From JBJXGV01 sp046160485 (GTDB lineage Bacteria; Orphanbacterota; Orphanbacteria; JBJXGV01), in contig JBJXGV010000072.1 of NCBI GenBank assembly GCA_046160485.1, forward strand, positions 62,001 to 126,000: a stretch of 64,000 nucleotides of DNA, given 5' to 3'. The notes under the pieces were generated by a model that had not been told where the DNA came from, ran no database searches, and worked only from the letters and a program-made list of their open reading frames with translations. Positions within the stretch are counted from its first letter, which is position 1; each line of letters starts with the position of its first letter. The position numbers and the translations under genes are program-made. This document shows positions 24,879-34,166 of the stretch, piece by piece.

Positions 24879-25997
24879 CTACGAATTCGTGTCGTAGTCG
24901 TTCGCGCTCGACGACGATGACCGCGAGTACTGCTTCGGCGGCGACTCGATCACATCGATCTCGAGAACGAGCCGAATCTTTCCCGGCTGAAGTTTCGCGA
25001 CCGTCACCGGAATGCGGACCTCGTGCGTGTGCCACGGCTCGTCGTCGTTATTCGCCATCGCGGACGGCATCGAGATTCGAGCCGTGAGCGCAGGCGGGTT
25101 CGGCTGCGAGTACGACGCCGGCGATGCCGGAACTGATGGCTCCGGCGATTCGGCCGGCGACGACGCGGACGTCGTCATGTGCGGCGCGCTCCCTCCGAGA
25201 ATGCGCTCCATCGACGAAAGGCGGATCACATCGCCGTCGTCCATCGCCGTACGCAGCGGCGCGGGGTCGGTGGCGTCGAATTCGGTCGCGGGGGCCGGCC
25301 TCGCGGCTGGCAACTCGATCGGCTCGGCGAGCATCCCAGCGTCCATGGCCATGCTCGGCATCGCCGGCGCAGCCGGCGCCGACGCCGTCGCGGGCCCAGC
25401 GCCCGGCTTCGTGAACCGCTCGTTCATCTTTTGGAAAACGACCCGCGTGATCGCCTTGAACGTCTCGAAGACACCGTCGCCGTGAATCGCCACCGCCTCG
25501 AGCACGGGCCAGTTTCCGCGATTCAGATCGGCGTTGAGTTCCTCGATCGTCATCGCATTCGGCACATCGCGCTTGTTGTACTGCAGCACCAACGGAATCG
25601 AATCGATGTTCATGCCATGTTCGGCGAGGTTCTTCTCGAGGTTCGCGAAGCTCTCTTTGTTCGCCTGCCGCAGCTCGGGATCCGAGTCGGCAACGAACAC
25701 AACGCCATCTGCGCCCTTCAGCACGAGTTTGCGCGTCGCGTTGTAGTAGACCTGGCCCGGCACCGTGTAGAGCAGGAATCGCGACTTAAAGCCGTTGATC
25801 TCGCCCGCCGAGAGCGGAAGGAAATCGAAGAAGAGCGTGCGGTCGGTCTTCGTCTTCATCGAGACCATCTTGCCGCGCTGCTTCTCGGGCACCTTGCCGT
25901 AGATGTGCTCGAGGTTCGTGGTCTTCCCCGAGAGCCCCGGGCCGTAGTAGACGACCTTCGCGCTGACCTCTTTGCCGCTGTAGTTGAAAACGACCAT
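24879..25997 (-). CDS. mglA: MglA-like Ras superfamily GTPase with long C-terminal extension
   Basis: MglA sets cell polarity and directs gliding or twitching motility in Myxococcus and relatives. The first ~200 residues are a full GTPase: P-loop GPGLSGKTTNLEHIY, switch II region TVPGQVYYNATRK, and base-binding NKRD. The block MVVFNYSGKEVSAKVVYYGP is nearly invariant in MglA. A ~170-residue C-terminal part is added: a Pro/Ala/Ser linker and a short beta-rich end (HTHEVRIPVTVAKLQPGKIRL), absent from the ~195-residue classical MglA. GGAGG lies 10 nt before the ATG. No mglB (Roadblock) partner is seen nearby. Confidence 0.9.
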   Translation of the reverse strand: MVVFNYSGKEVSAKVVYYGPGLSGKTTNLEHIYGKVPEKQRGKMVSMKTKTDRTLFFDFLPLSAGEINGFKSRFLLYTVPGQVYYNATRKLVLKGADGVVFVADSDPELRQANKESFANLEKNLAEHGMNIDSIPLVLQYNKRDVPNAMTIEELNADLNRGNWPVLEAVAIHGDGVFETFKAITRVVFQKMNERFTKPGAGPATASAPAAPAMPSMAMDAGMLAEPIELPAARPAPATEFDATDPAPLRTAMDDGDVIRLSSMERILGGSAPHMTTSASSPAESPEPSVPASPASYSQPNPPALTARISMPSAMANNDDEPWHTHEVRIPVTVAKLQPGKIRLVLEIDVIESPPKQYSRSSSSSANDYDTNS

Positions 25998-26155
25998 CGC
26001 TCGTCAACCTCCAGTGAATCGCTCAAGAGCCGCGCGCATGGGGCCGCGCCGGACGCGTCGCGGCCACGCTCGCGGCGTGGCGCGCGGGAGGGCGCAGCCC
26101 GAACGGCGCAAACCCTGCATAGGATTATCGAGCGGAAGGGCTCCGGGCTTGAGGG
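25995..26155. repeat. Direct repeat A: mglA 5' leader region
   Basis: About 150 bp, from the mglA start codon through its Shine-Dalgarno and leader, are repeated in the same orientation at 28798-28950. Conserved blocks include CATCGCTCGT, AACCTCC, GAATCGCTCA, GAGCCGCGCGC, GCAAACCCTGCA and TTATCGAG. It forms the intergenic region between divergent mglA and the DUF2330 gene. Confidence 0.8.
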
Positions 26156-26255
26156 GGGAGAGCGAATCCGACCGAAAGTAAGCGTTTGGCGCCTCGCGGA
26201 TGTCCCTCGGTGCGAAATCGTCTCGGCTGTGACAGTCTTACCGACGGGAGGCCTA

Positions 26256-28661
26256 ATGGTCGGTAGAAACTCGCTCCGAACTGGAGTCAATCTCGCGGTC
26301 GTATTCGTGCTCGCCATGTCGTGCCACTCACGCGTCCTCGCAGCAGGGTGCTTCGTCACGCGCCCGGGCGGCGAGGCGCTGCACGTTACGGGCATGCGCG
26401 CCGCGGTCGTGTTCGATGACGGACTCGAGGAACTTCTTCTTGAGGTCGACTTCCTGGACGCCCCGGTGGAGTTCGGTTGGATCGTGCCGGTGCCCGCGGA
26501 ATCGGAGATCCGCGCATCACGGAATCATGTCTTCATCGGTATCGAAGACTGGGAACCTGAATTTGCGCGCTCGCCGAGAACCGGACGTGTGGCCGCGCTC
26601 CTGGGATCGTCGCGCTCCGCTGCCTCCGGTGTTGACGTCCTGGACGCCATGGTTATCCCGCCTTCGGACAAGCACGCTCTGTCGGACTGGCTCAATCAAC
26701 ATCAGTTCGAAATCCCCGACCGCGTCAGAACGGTTGTCGATGAGTACTCGAATCGCGGCTGGTATCTCGCGGCTCTGCGAGTTCGCGCCAGCGAGGTTTC
26801 TGGAAAACCGCTTCGCTCTCAGCTTGGCGCGACTACTTTTCGAGGCACGACGCAACTCGTTCGGCTTCTCTTCCGAACGCCAGAGCCCATCTATCCGCTC
26901 AGGATCTGCGCCGCTCTTACACAACCGGTCGATGTCACGCTCTGCGTCGCGAGCGATACCGCGCTCGTTGCGGTCGAATCGTCCCAAGAATGGTCCACGC
27001 ATCTCATGCAGATGCGCGACGCGCCACGTACGTTCGGCGGCGAGGAGAACTTCCCGGCGTTGGACGCTGCGCGCGCGCGGGTCACGAAACTTCGTAGCTT
27101 CGTCAATCCGCACGACGCGGTCGATGTCACGTTTCGGCCATACGACCCGATCGAGGTTCTCGATCACGACGACGAACAACTGCGTGCGGAAGCAGTGTCG
27201 GAGATTGGCCGTCAGCGGCGAATCGAAGATGTCGAGCGCGTGATATACGTGCTTGGAACGTGCGAGCCGCGAGCGCCCCTCGCGATCGCCGCGATCTGGG
27301 CGCTCGGGGAACTCGGCGGCGAAGCATCGCAGCGCGCGCTTCTCAAGTGGGCCGGAAGCCCTGTTATCGAATGCCGATTCGAAGCGTTGGAGTCGCTCGC
27401 GCGGCTGAGATGCAGCGAGGCCCTCCCGCTCTTTCTCGAAATCGTCGGCCGTCCGAGAGCAGAGCGCAGCCCGATCGGTTGGGAAGCATCAGAACGCCAG
27501 GCGTGTTGGGAACACTTAGTCGCGTTCGGTGACCCGACGTGCATTCCGGAACTCACAGAAATGGTCGCCCCGTTTCCAGATCGTGAGTGGGGACTGGCCC
27601 TGGATGCGCCGTACGGAGCCGCACTCAATCCGTACGCGGCACTCGCCGCGTGCGGCGACAGCAGCGCGCTCGCGGCGCTTCATGACTTCTTGATCATCGA
27701 AGTGCAGAACATGGTGCGCGACCCAATTTTCCCGAGTTCGCGCGGCGGCTCAATCAACGGCTTTCCCGGTTGCTACCTCCTAGGACAGTGCGTGTTGTAT
27801 CCAGAAAGGTGTCTGGAGAACATACGCATCGCGGCGGCAATCCGCATACTCGAGCCTCGTTCAGAACTCCGAGATGCCTTCCTGCGAAACGTCGCGCGCG
27901 ACCCACGGACGCCGGACGGCGGGACGATCTATCTGCTGTCACGGCTCGCGTCCCCCAACAGTCTAGATATCGAGTTGCTCCTCGACATTGCAAGGCGAGC
28001 AATCGGCCCTGGAGCGATCCACATTGAGTGCGCGGTGAGTCAACGCGGCGGGTCCGAAAACACTAGAGTCAGCTACAACGCCCACGCGTGCGGTGTGGCA
28101 TACGCGTTCGCGCAGCTCAAATCAGTCGAAGGGTTGTTGCGTCTCTGGGACGAGTGTCCCCGGTATGACCTCGCGCTACGTGCCGAGATCGCTTACGCGT
28201 TCGCGCGGCTAGGCGCCGCGGAAGGAATCCAACCCGTTCTCGAATACACCGAGGCAGCGTGGAACGAGAGGGTCGCCTCGCTGGAATATCGCGACGCGGT
28301 GTCCGCACGACTCGCCTCAGATTCCCGTGGTGGCCCGAGCGAGGACCTTCTCGATCTCGACGTGAGGTATAGACAACAGGAGATCGTTCGCTTCTTACGA
28401 GGGCGAAAATCCAATCGGGATGTAATGCTGCACCTCGTCACCTCCAAGCGTATTCATCCGCTGATGAGGCTTCGTTGGATTGGAGAGTCGACACGCATGC
28501 AGGGATTGTGGCCGTGGTTTGGTGACGATGCGCTGGACGCGCTGTCGGCCATCGAGCGCGCGAGCACGGATCACGTCGTCGTGGCGCTTGCTGCGGCGGT
28601 CAGGAGAGATATCGATCGCTACCGAGCGTTCGCGTCGGATTGGGAGCGGCGACTCCAATAA
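26256..28661 (+). CDS. DUF2330 domain protein with C-terminal HEAT-like repeats
   Basis: An 801-residue exported protein. The signal peptide (residues ~10-30) ends VLAAGC, which could be a lipobox or the conserved first Cys of DUF2330. Residues ~30-280 are DUF2330-like (ALHVTGMRAAVVFDDG, PVEFGWIVPVPAESEI). From ~300 to 790 come HEAT-like helical repeats (DEQLRAEAVSEIGRQRRIE, APLAIAAIWALGELGGEA, RCSEALPLFLEIVG). GGGAGG lies 4 nt before the ATG. Codon use is visibly less GC-rich than in neighbours (more codons ending in A or T), and the gene lies between two copies of the mglA leader, so it may be acquired. Function unknown; DUF2330 proteins are commonly extracytoplasmic. Confidence 0.78.
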   Translation: MVGRNSLRTGVNLAVVFVLAMSCHSRVLAAGCFVTRPGGEALHVTGMRAAVVFDDGLEELLLEVDFLDAPVEFGWIVPVPAESEIRASRNHVFIGIEDWEPEFARSPRTGRVAALLGSSRSAASGVDVLDAMVIPPSDKHALSDWLNQHQFEIPDRVRTVVDEYSNRGWYLAALRVRASEVSGKPLRSQLGATTFRGTTQLVRLLFRTPEPIYPLRICAALTQPVDVTLCVASDTALVAVESSQEWSTHLMQMRDAPRTFGGEENFPALDAARARVTKLRSFVNPHDAVDVTFRPYDPIEVLDHDDEQLRAEAVSEIGRQRRIEDVERVIYVLGTCEPRAPLAIAAIWALGELGGEASQRALLKWAGSPVIECRFEALESLARLRCSEALPLFLEIVGRPRAERSPIGWEASERQACWEHLVAFGDPTCIPELTEMVAPFPDREWGLALDAPYGAALNPYAALAACGDSSALAALHDFLIIEVQNMVRDPIFPSSRGGSINGFPGCYLLGQCVLYPERCLENIRIAAAIRILEPRSELRDAFLRNVARDPRTPDGGTIYLLSRLASPNSLDIELLLDIARRAIGPGAIHIECAVSQRGGSENTRVSYNAHACGVAYAFAQLKSVEGLLRLWDECPRYDLALRAEIAYAFARLGAAEGIQPVLEYTEAAWNERVASLEYRDAVSARLASDSRGGPSEDLLDLDVRYRQQEIVRFLRGRKSNRDVMLHLVTSKRIHPLMRLRWIGESTRMQGLWPWFGDDALDALSAIERASTDHVVVALAAAVRRDIDRYRAFASDWERRLQ

Positions 28662-28726
28662 CTCCTACGCGGAACGCCGATCGGAGTTCGGCCGCGATCG
28701 CGACGCGCGGCCAGTGCGCGCGCCCA

Positions 28727-28798
28727 ACGCGCAATGAGCGCCTTGCGGACCACGGTTTCGGCGCCCGATTCGAGGCGCCGGAGGTAGACGCCACTGGC
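28727..28798 (-). pseudogene. Remnant of a FlgD-like C-terminal sorting domain
   Basis: Translation of this minus-strand stretch gives ASGVYLRRLESGAE then TVVRKALIAR (24 residues). This is the standard end of the sorting domains seen in this window (compare ASGVYVYRLETPGE and ASGVYAYKIVAGNF). There is no start or stop of its own, and it is fused at its upstream side to the second mglA leader. It must be the tail of a lost secreted-protein gene. Confidence 0.7.
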
Positions 28799-28950
28799 AT
28801 CGCTCGTTAACCTCCGGCGAATCGCTCAGGAGCCGCGCGCGCGAGTCGCGCGGGACGCGTGCGCGGCCGCGGTCACGGCGCGACGTGCGAAGGGGCGCGG
28901 CCCGAGCGCCGCAAACCCTGCACAGTGTTATCGAGTGGCGTCGGGCCTGG
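28798..28950. repeat. Direct repeat B: second copy of the mglA leader
   Basis: Diverged copy of 25995-26155, preserving the Shine-Dalgarno (GGAGG on the minus strand) and even the ATG position, but followed by the sorting-domain remnant instead of mglA. It ends near GCAAACCCTGCA...TTATCGAG and precedes the ECF sigma gene. Confidence 0.8.
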
Positions 28951-29042
28951 GCGTCCGGCCTACGACTTCGTTACGCGCTCTGCTAACATCGCTCGCGAGC
29001 CGAAATCGTTAGACGAGCCACCACGTGGGATCGAGGGTTACG

Positions 29043-29651
29043 ATGTCCGATGGCGACGAGCGCGCAAAGCGAGACGACCAAGACATCACGCGACTTCTCT
29101 CCGCGGCCCGCGCGGGGAACCCGGACGCCGTCAGCACGGTATTCGATCGCGTCTACGCGGAGCTGCGGCGCCGCGCGCGATTCGAGACGCGGCGCCACGC
29201 CCCATCGGAGACGATGAACACGACCGTGGTCGTGCACGAGGCGTACCTCAAGCTCGTCGCGGCGCGCGAGATCGATTGGGAGGATCGCTCGCACTTCTTC
29301 GCGACCGCGGCACGGGCGATGCGTCAGATCCTCGTCGACCACGCTCGACGACGCTCCGCGGGAAAGCGCGGCGGGCGTGAGCGCCCCGTCTCGCTCGATG
29401 AAATCGAATCGCACAGCGTCGCGGGCGGCGGGCCGCGCGACGACGAGGTTCTCGCGCTCGACTCCGCGCTGTCGCGCCTTTCGCTGCTCGACGATCGCCT
29501 CGCGCGCGTCGTCGATCTGCGGTACTTCGCGGGTTTCTCCGTCGAAGAAACTGCGGCGATGCTCGGCGTCACGGACCGCACCGTGAAGCGCGACTGGCGG
29601 CGCGCGCGCGCCTTTTTGCAGCGAGAGATCGCCGCCGCAAACGAGAACTGA
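29043..29651 (+). CDS. ECF-family RNA polymerase sigma factor
   Basis: A 202-residue sigma factor of the group paired with TPR kinases. Region 2 (VFDRVYAELRRRARFETRRH, SHFFATAARAMRQILVDHARR) and region 4 with its HTH (FSVEETAAMLGVTDRTVKRDW) are both present. The ATG chosen has GAGGG 6 nt upstream; an in-frame GTG 18 nt earlier is less likely. The stop overlaps the kinase ATG (TGATG), so the two products are coupled. In such pairs the kinase is thought to control the sigma factor, since no anti-sigma gene is present. Confidence 0.9.
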   Translation: MSDGDERAKRDDQDITRLLSAARAGNPDAVSTVFDRVYAELRRRARFETRRHAPSETMNTTVVVHEAYLKLVAAREIDWEDRSHFFATAARAMRQILVDHARRRSAGKRGGRERPVSLDEIESHSVAGGGPRDDEVLALDSALSRLSLLDDRLARVVDLRYFAGFSVEETAAMLGVTDRTVKRDWRRARAFLQREIAAANEN

Positions 29652-32600
29652 TGGCATCGATCGACCCCGAACTCTGGCGGCGCGCCGACGCCGTCTTCCA
29701 AGACGCGGTGGAACGGCCGGCTTCGGAGCGCGACGCCTTCATCGCCGCAGCCTGCGCGGGAGACGACGCGCTTCGCGCACTCGTGCTCGATCTCGTCGCG
29801 GCCGACACGGGAGGCAGCATCCTCGATGAACCCGTCGCCGAGTACGCGGCGAGTTTCGAATCCGCCGAGCCCGGCGCGAATCCGCCCGCCGGCGCCGTTC
29901 CCCCGGGCCCCGAGCGCGATCGCGTTGCCGGCGATGACGCGCGCACCGGCGCCGATCTCGCCGGCGATGCCGCGAGCAGCGATCCTCTCGTCGGACGCAC
30001 GATCGGGCGCTTCCGTGTTCTGCGCCGGCTCGGCGAAGGCGGCATGGGGATCGTCTACGAGGCGGAGCAGGAAGAGCCGCGGCGGCGCGTCGCGCTTAAG
30101 CTCATGCGCGGGGGCTGGGCCGCGGATAGCGAAGGGTTGCGGTTTTTCCGGCGCGAAGCGCAGATGCTCGCGCGGCTGCAACACCCCGGGATCGCGGCGA
30201 TCCACGAGGCGGGGCGCACCGACGACGGCCAGCCGTTCTTCGCGATGGAACTGGTCCGAGGCGTTCCGCTGGACGAGGCGTTCGGCGCCACGCGCGGCGC
30301 GGCGAATCAGGCCGATCTGCGCGAGCGCCTCGATCTCTTCCTCGAAATCTGCGACGCGATCGCGTACGCGCATCAGCGAGGTGTCATCCACCGCGACCTG
30401 AAGCCTTCGAACATCCTCGTCTCCGCGGAATGGAGCGCGCGCGCCGCAAGCCGCGCCGCGGAGCCGTCGTCGTCGGCCTCCACGACTCGCGCGTCGCGCG
30501 TGAAGGTCGTCGACTTCGGGCTCGCGCGGATCAGCGACGCCGACGCGACGTTGGCCGCGTCGCGGAGCGAGCCGCGCGCCCTGCAAGGAACGCTTCCGTA
30601 CATGAGCCCAGAGCAGACGCTCGGGAATCCGGACGAGATCGACTTCCGCAGCGATGTCTACTCACTCGGAGTGATCCTCTATCGAATGCTCGCGGGCGAG
30701 CCGCCGTACGCCGTGCGGGCCGATGCGCTCCTCGAGGCGGTGCGCACGATTCGGGAGACGGTTCCGCGCCGTGCGGGCGCGATCGCGCCGCTCCTGCGCG
30801 GCGACGTGGAGACGATTCTCGCGAAGGCGCTCGAGAAGGAGCCGGCGCGGCGGTATCAGAGCGTGATGGCGTTCGCCGAAGACGTGCGGCGTTTTCTGTC
30901 CGACCAGCCGATTCTCGCGCGGCCGGCGAGCGGGATCTACCACCTCCGAAAACTCGCCGCGCGCCACCGCGCCGCGACGGCGCTCTTGGCGACACTCTTC
31001 GTCGTGCTCGTCGGCGCGACCATCACGATGACCGCGCTCTACCAGTCGCAGCGGCGTGAGCGGGAGAACGCCGTCCTCGAGGCGCGGAAAGCGGAGCGGA
31101 TCAGCGTCTTCCTTCAAGAGATGCTCGCGTCCGCCGACCCGGACCAAGCGGCGGGACGCGAGGTCACGGTGCGCGAGGTGCTCGAACGCGCGTCGCGCGA
31201 GATCGCGCTCGGACTCGCCAGCGAGCCGGCGGTCGCGGCCGCCATCGAGCGGACGATCGGCGTGACGTACCAATCGATCGGACGACTCGAGGAATCGGAG
31301 CACCACCTGCGCTCCGCGTTGGCGGCGCGCGAGCGTTTGCTCGGGCCGACGCACCCCGAGTTCGCCGCGAGTCTTCGCGATCTTGCGGGGCTTCGCTGGT
31401 ACCAAGGCGCCTACGCGGATGCCGAGTCGCTCGCGCAGCGCGCGCTCGGAATTTCTCGCGGCGCCTTCGGCGACGAGGATCCCGTCGTTGCCGACGCACT
31501 CACGCTTCTTGCCGGTGTGTATCGCGCGCAGGATCGGCTCGCCGAAGCCGAGTCGCTCGCGCGCACCGGCCAAGCGATCTACGAGCGCCGAACGCCGCGC
31601 AACGAACTCGAGATCGCCCGCGCGCTGATCATTCGCGCGGAGGTGTACGAGGCCCAGGGGCGATTCGCTCCCGCGGAATCGCTCCGGCGAGAGATCCTCA
31701 CGATCGAGCGGCGCGCACACGGCGCGGATCACTCGGCGGTTGCGCAGGCGATGGTCCACCTCGCGAACGTGATGGGTCTCGATGGCCGCTATGCCGCCGC
31801 GGAGTCGCTTCAACGCGCCGCGCTTCCGATCCAGCGGAAACTCTTCGGCGACGATCACCCCAAGGTCGCGCACGCGCTCACGAATCTCGGGCACTGCCTG
31901 AACAGACTCGGGCGCGCCGAGGAGGCCGAAGCGGTCATTCGCGAGGGGCTCGCGATTCGGCGGAAGGCGATGGGGCCGGACCACCCGGAAATCGCGTCGT
32001 CGATCGACAACCTCGCGCTCGTGCTCTGGGGCTCCGGCCGAGTCGCCGACGCCGAACCGCTGGTTCGCGAGTCGCTCGAAATGAAGGAGCGCCTCTACGG
32101 GACGGATCATTCGTCGGTGGCGGACGGCCACAACAACCTCGCGAGCGTGCTGCGAACGCAGGGCAAATACGCCGAGGCGGAACCGCTGCTCCGCAAGGCA
32201 CTCGAGGGATGGCGCCGCGCAGCCGGCGACGAGCAGCCGGTGGTCGCCAGCGGCCTGAACAATCTCGGGCTCGTTCTCGCGCTCATGGGCCGGCATGAAG
32301 AGGCGGACACTGCGCTCTCGGACGCGCTCGCGATGCGGCGCCGCTTGCTTGCGCCCGGCCATCCCGACATCGCCTCGTCGCTTCAAGCGCTCGGCGGGTT
32401 TCTCGTCGATCGCGGGCGCGCCGCGGAGGCGGAGCCGCTGCTTCGCGAGGCACACGCGGCGTGCCTCGGAGAGGGGCGCGCCAACGACGTCCGATGCGCG
32501 TTGGTCGAGAGCATCCTGGGCGGTTGCCTAACCGCGCTTCGACGCTACGGCGAAGCCGAGTCCCTTCTCGTGAGATGCGATGCGTTGATCGCCGCGTCGT

Positions 32601-32713
32601 CCACGACGTCGGCCGCACGGAAGGCCGAGTCGCGCGCGCGGCTCGCCGCGCTTTACACCGCGACCGGCGACGTTGTGAACGCCGGACGCTACCGCAGCGC
32701 GACCCGCGACTGA
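29651..32713 (+). CDS. Membrane-bound serine/threonine protein kinase with C-terminal TPR repeats
   Basis: The 1020-residue protein has a ~120-residue N-terminal region and a Hanks-type kinase (residues ~121-420). Kinase motifs are Gly-rich LGEGGMGIVYEA, Lys in VALKLM, HRDLKPSN, DFGLA and YMSPEQ. One membrane helix follows (~440-462, LLATLFVVLVGATITMTALY), then about twelve TPR units of the kinesin-light-chain type (EFAASLRDLAGLRWYQGAYA, KVAHALTNLGHCLNRLGRAE). The TPRs would lie outside the cytoplasm and sense a protein ligand. All catalytic residues are intact. It directly follows an ECF sigma gene, forming a signalling pair common in Planctomycetes, Acidobacteria and FCB bacteria. Confidence 0.94.
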   Translation: MASIDPELWRRADAVFQDAVERPASERDAFIAAACAGDDALRALVLDLVAADTGGSILDEPVAEYAASFESAEPGANPPAGAVPPGPERDRVAGDDARTGADLAGDAASSDPLVGRTIGRFRVLRRLGEGGMGIVYEAEQEEPRRRVALKLMRGGWAADSEGLRFFRREAQMLARLQHPGIAAIHEAGRTDDGQPFFAMELVRGVPLDEAFGATRGAANQADLRERLDLFLEICDAIAYAHQRGVIHRDLKPSNILVSAEWSARAASRAAEPSSSASTTRASRVKVVDFGLARISDADATLAASRSEPRALQGTLPYMSPEQTLGNPDEIDFRSDVYSLGVILYRMLAGEPPYAVRADALLEAVRTIRETVPRRAGAIAPLLRGDVETILAKALEKEPARRYQSVMAFAEDVRRFLSDQPILARPASGIYHLRKLAARHRAATALLATLFVVLVGATITMTALYQSQRRERENAVLEARKAERISVFLQEMLASADPDQAAGREVTVREVLERASREIALGLASEPAVAAAIERTIGVTYQSIGRLEESEHHLRSALAARERLLGPTHPEFAASLRDLAGLRWYQGAYADAESLAQRALGISRGAFGDEDPVVADALTLLAGVYRAQDRLAEAESLARTGQAIYERRTPRNELEIARALIIRAEVYEAQGRFAPAESLRREILTIERRAHGADHSAVAQAMVHLANVMGLDGRYAAAESLQRAALPIQRKLFGDDHPKVAHALTNLGHCLNRLGRAEEAEAVIREGLAIRRKAMGPDHPEIASSIDNLALVLWGSGRVADAEPLVRESLEMKERLYGTDHSSVADGHNNLASVLRTQGKYAEAEPLLRKALEGWRRAAGDEQPVVASGLNNLGLVLALMGRHEEADTALSDALAMRRRLLAPGHPDIASSLQALGGFLVDRGRAAEAEPLLREAHAACLGEGRANDVRCALVESILGGCLTALRRYGEAESLLVRCDALIAASSTTSAARKAESRARLAALYTATGDVVNAGRYRSATRD

Positions 32714-32735
32714 GCCGCGCGACGCGCGGCGCGGG

Positions 32736-34016
32736 CTACGGCGTCTCGGCGATCTCCGCGAGGAGGCGCGAGGCCGCGGCCGCGTGGCGCGCCCCGAGCG
32801 CAGGCGCCGCCGCGAGCGCGGCGCGCAAGAGCGGCGCTGTTCCGGCGGAGTCGCCGGCCACCCGGCGGGCGATCGCGGCCCGGTACAGAAGCACCGGGTT
32901 GCCGCAGCGCAGACGGAGGCAGCGCTCCACGGCGGCGATCGCCTCGTCGATGCGGCCAGCACGAGCGAGTACCTCGGCGAGGAGCGCGTCGGCGAAGATC
33001 GTCGGGCGGCGGTCGCGGAGCGCGAGCGCACGCTCGACGAGATGACCCTCGGCGCGCGTGATTCCGACGTGAACGTCGTCCTCACCCGCGGTCGAACGTT
33101 CCGGCTTGTCGAGCAGATCGAGGTCGAGTGCGATCAGTTCGAGTTCGACGTCCGTGCCTGCCGCGGCGTCTTCTTCGAGTACGCTGCGCGCCGATTCGAA
33201 CGCGTCGAGCGCGCCCGGTGTGTCGCCGCTCGCCTCGAGCGCTTCACCTAACGCGATGAAGAATCCAGAATCCGCGCGCATCTCGAGCGCCGTGCGATAA
33301 CGCGCGATGGCCTCCGGCCACTCGCCGCGCGCGGCGCGCACGCGTCCGAGGAGCGCGACCGCCTCGGCGCAGCGCGGCGCGAGCGCGAGCGCGAGGTTCG
33401 CTTCGCGTTCGGCCGCGCCGAGATCGCCGAGCAGCAACTCGAGTTCGGCGACGCGGACGCGGCACCACGCAACCTCGTCGCCGTCGCGCCCGGCGCCGGC
33501 AGCGTCTCTCATCGCATTGCGCGCACCCGCGGCGTCGCCGTGCAGCTCGCGCAGGTACGAGACGCGTGCGTGCGCCGCGAGCCCGGGATAGCGATCGACG
33601 AGGCGTTGCGCGTAGCCGACCGCATCGTCGTAGCGCCCCAGCTCGACACACGCGTCGGTGACGACAGCGAGCGCATGCGCCTCGTTCGCACCCGCGCCCG
33701 CGTCGGCGAGTGCTGCGCTCCCGTGTGCGAGCGCCTCCGCGAAACGGTGCTCGACGAGCGCACGAGTGCCGAGCACGAGCAGGTCGTTCGTCGTTGGCGC
33801 CGCGGAACTCGACGCCGCGTGCCCGTGCGAATCGCCGCGAGGCTCGGGGTGCGCGTGCGCAGCGTCCCGCGTGCCCGCGCCTGGCTGCACGCGCGCGCCG
33901 CCGTGCGCGCTCGCCATACCGCTGCACGCGAGCACAACGGCCGCGAGGCACGCGCTCATCGCGACGAGCCTTGCCGCTGCTTCTTTTCGCGCACGCCTCG
34001 CTCGTTCAACGATCAT
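32736..34016 (-). CDS. Secreted TPR protein paired with the DUF4331 gene
   Basis: A 426-residue protein with a signal peptide (hydrophobic ~17-33), a His-rich low-complexity stretch (HAHPEPRGDSHGHAA) and about seven TPR units. The His/Asp-rich stretch may bind metal. The chosen ATG (MIVERARR) has AAGGGGAAG before it; the longer open frame upstream is judged non-coding. It is 150 bp downstream of the DUF4331 gene on the same strand, and the two are probably one unit. Confidence 0.78.
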   Translation of the reverse strand: MIVERARRARKEAAARLVAMSACLAAVVLACSGMASAHGGARVQPGAGTRDAAHAHPEPRGDSHGHAASSSAAPTTNDLLVLGTRALVEHRFAEALAHGSAALADAGAGANEAHALAVVTDACVELGRYDDAVGYAQRLVDRYPGLAAHARVSYLRELHGDAAGARNAMRDAAGAGRDGDEVAWCRVRVAELELLLGDLGAAEREANLALALAPRCAEAVALLGRVRAARGEWPEAIARYRTALEMRADSGFFIALGEALEASGDTPGALDAFESARSVLEEDAAAGTDVELELIALDLDLLDKPERSTAGEDDVHVGITRAEGHLVERALALRDRRPTIFADALLAEVLARAGRIDEAIAAVERCLRLRCGNPVLLYRAAIARRVAGDSAGTAPLLRAALAAAPALGARHAAAASRLLAEIAETP

Positions 34017-34166
34017 CGCTTCCCCTTCATCGCGACCCTTCGTCGCTTCCTTTCCTGCACTACCTTCATCGTGAACCGGAAGCTGGGCGCCGAGATCAGA
34101 ACGGTGGAGGGCTTCTCCCGGCGCCCGCGGCGCTTCGCGGTTCACTCACATCGCTAGCAGTCGCGC

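Larger units (their letters stand above)
28662..29042. other. 381-bp gene-free stretch holding a sorting-domain remnant and a leader copy
   Basis: The left part (28727-28798) holds a decayed minus-strand coding remnant. The right part (28798-28950) is the second mglA leader copy. The last ~90 bp before the ECF sigma gene are unique, with TAACAT (28984-28989) as a weak -10 candidate but no matching -35. Confidence 0.6.

Noticed and set aside
25179..26255. Open frame extending the DUF2330 gene upstream across mglA
   Set aside because: It is antisense to the invariant MglA GTPase motifs and reads as low-complexity Arg/Glu; the signal peptide and GGGAGG site at 26256 mark the true start.
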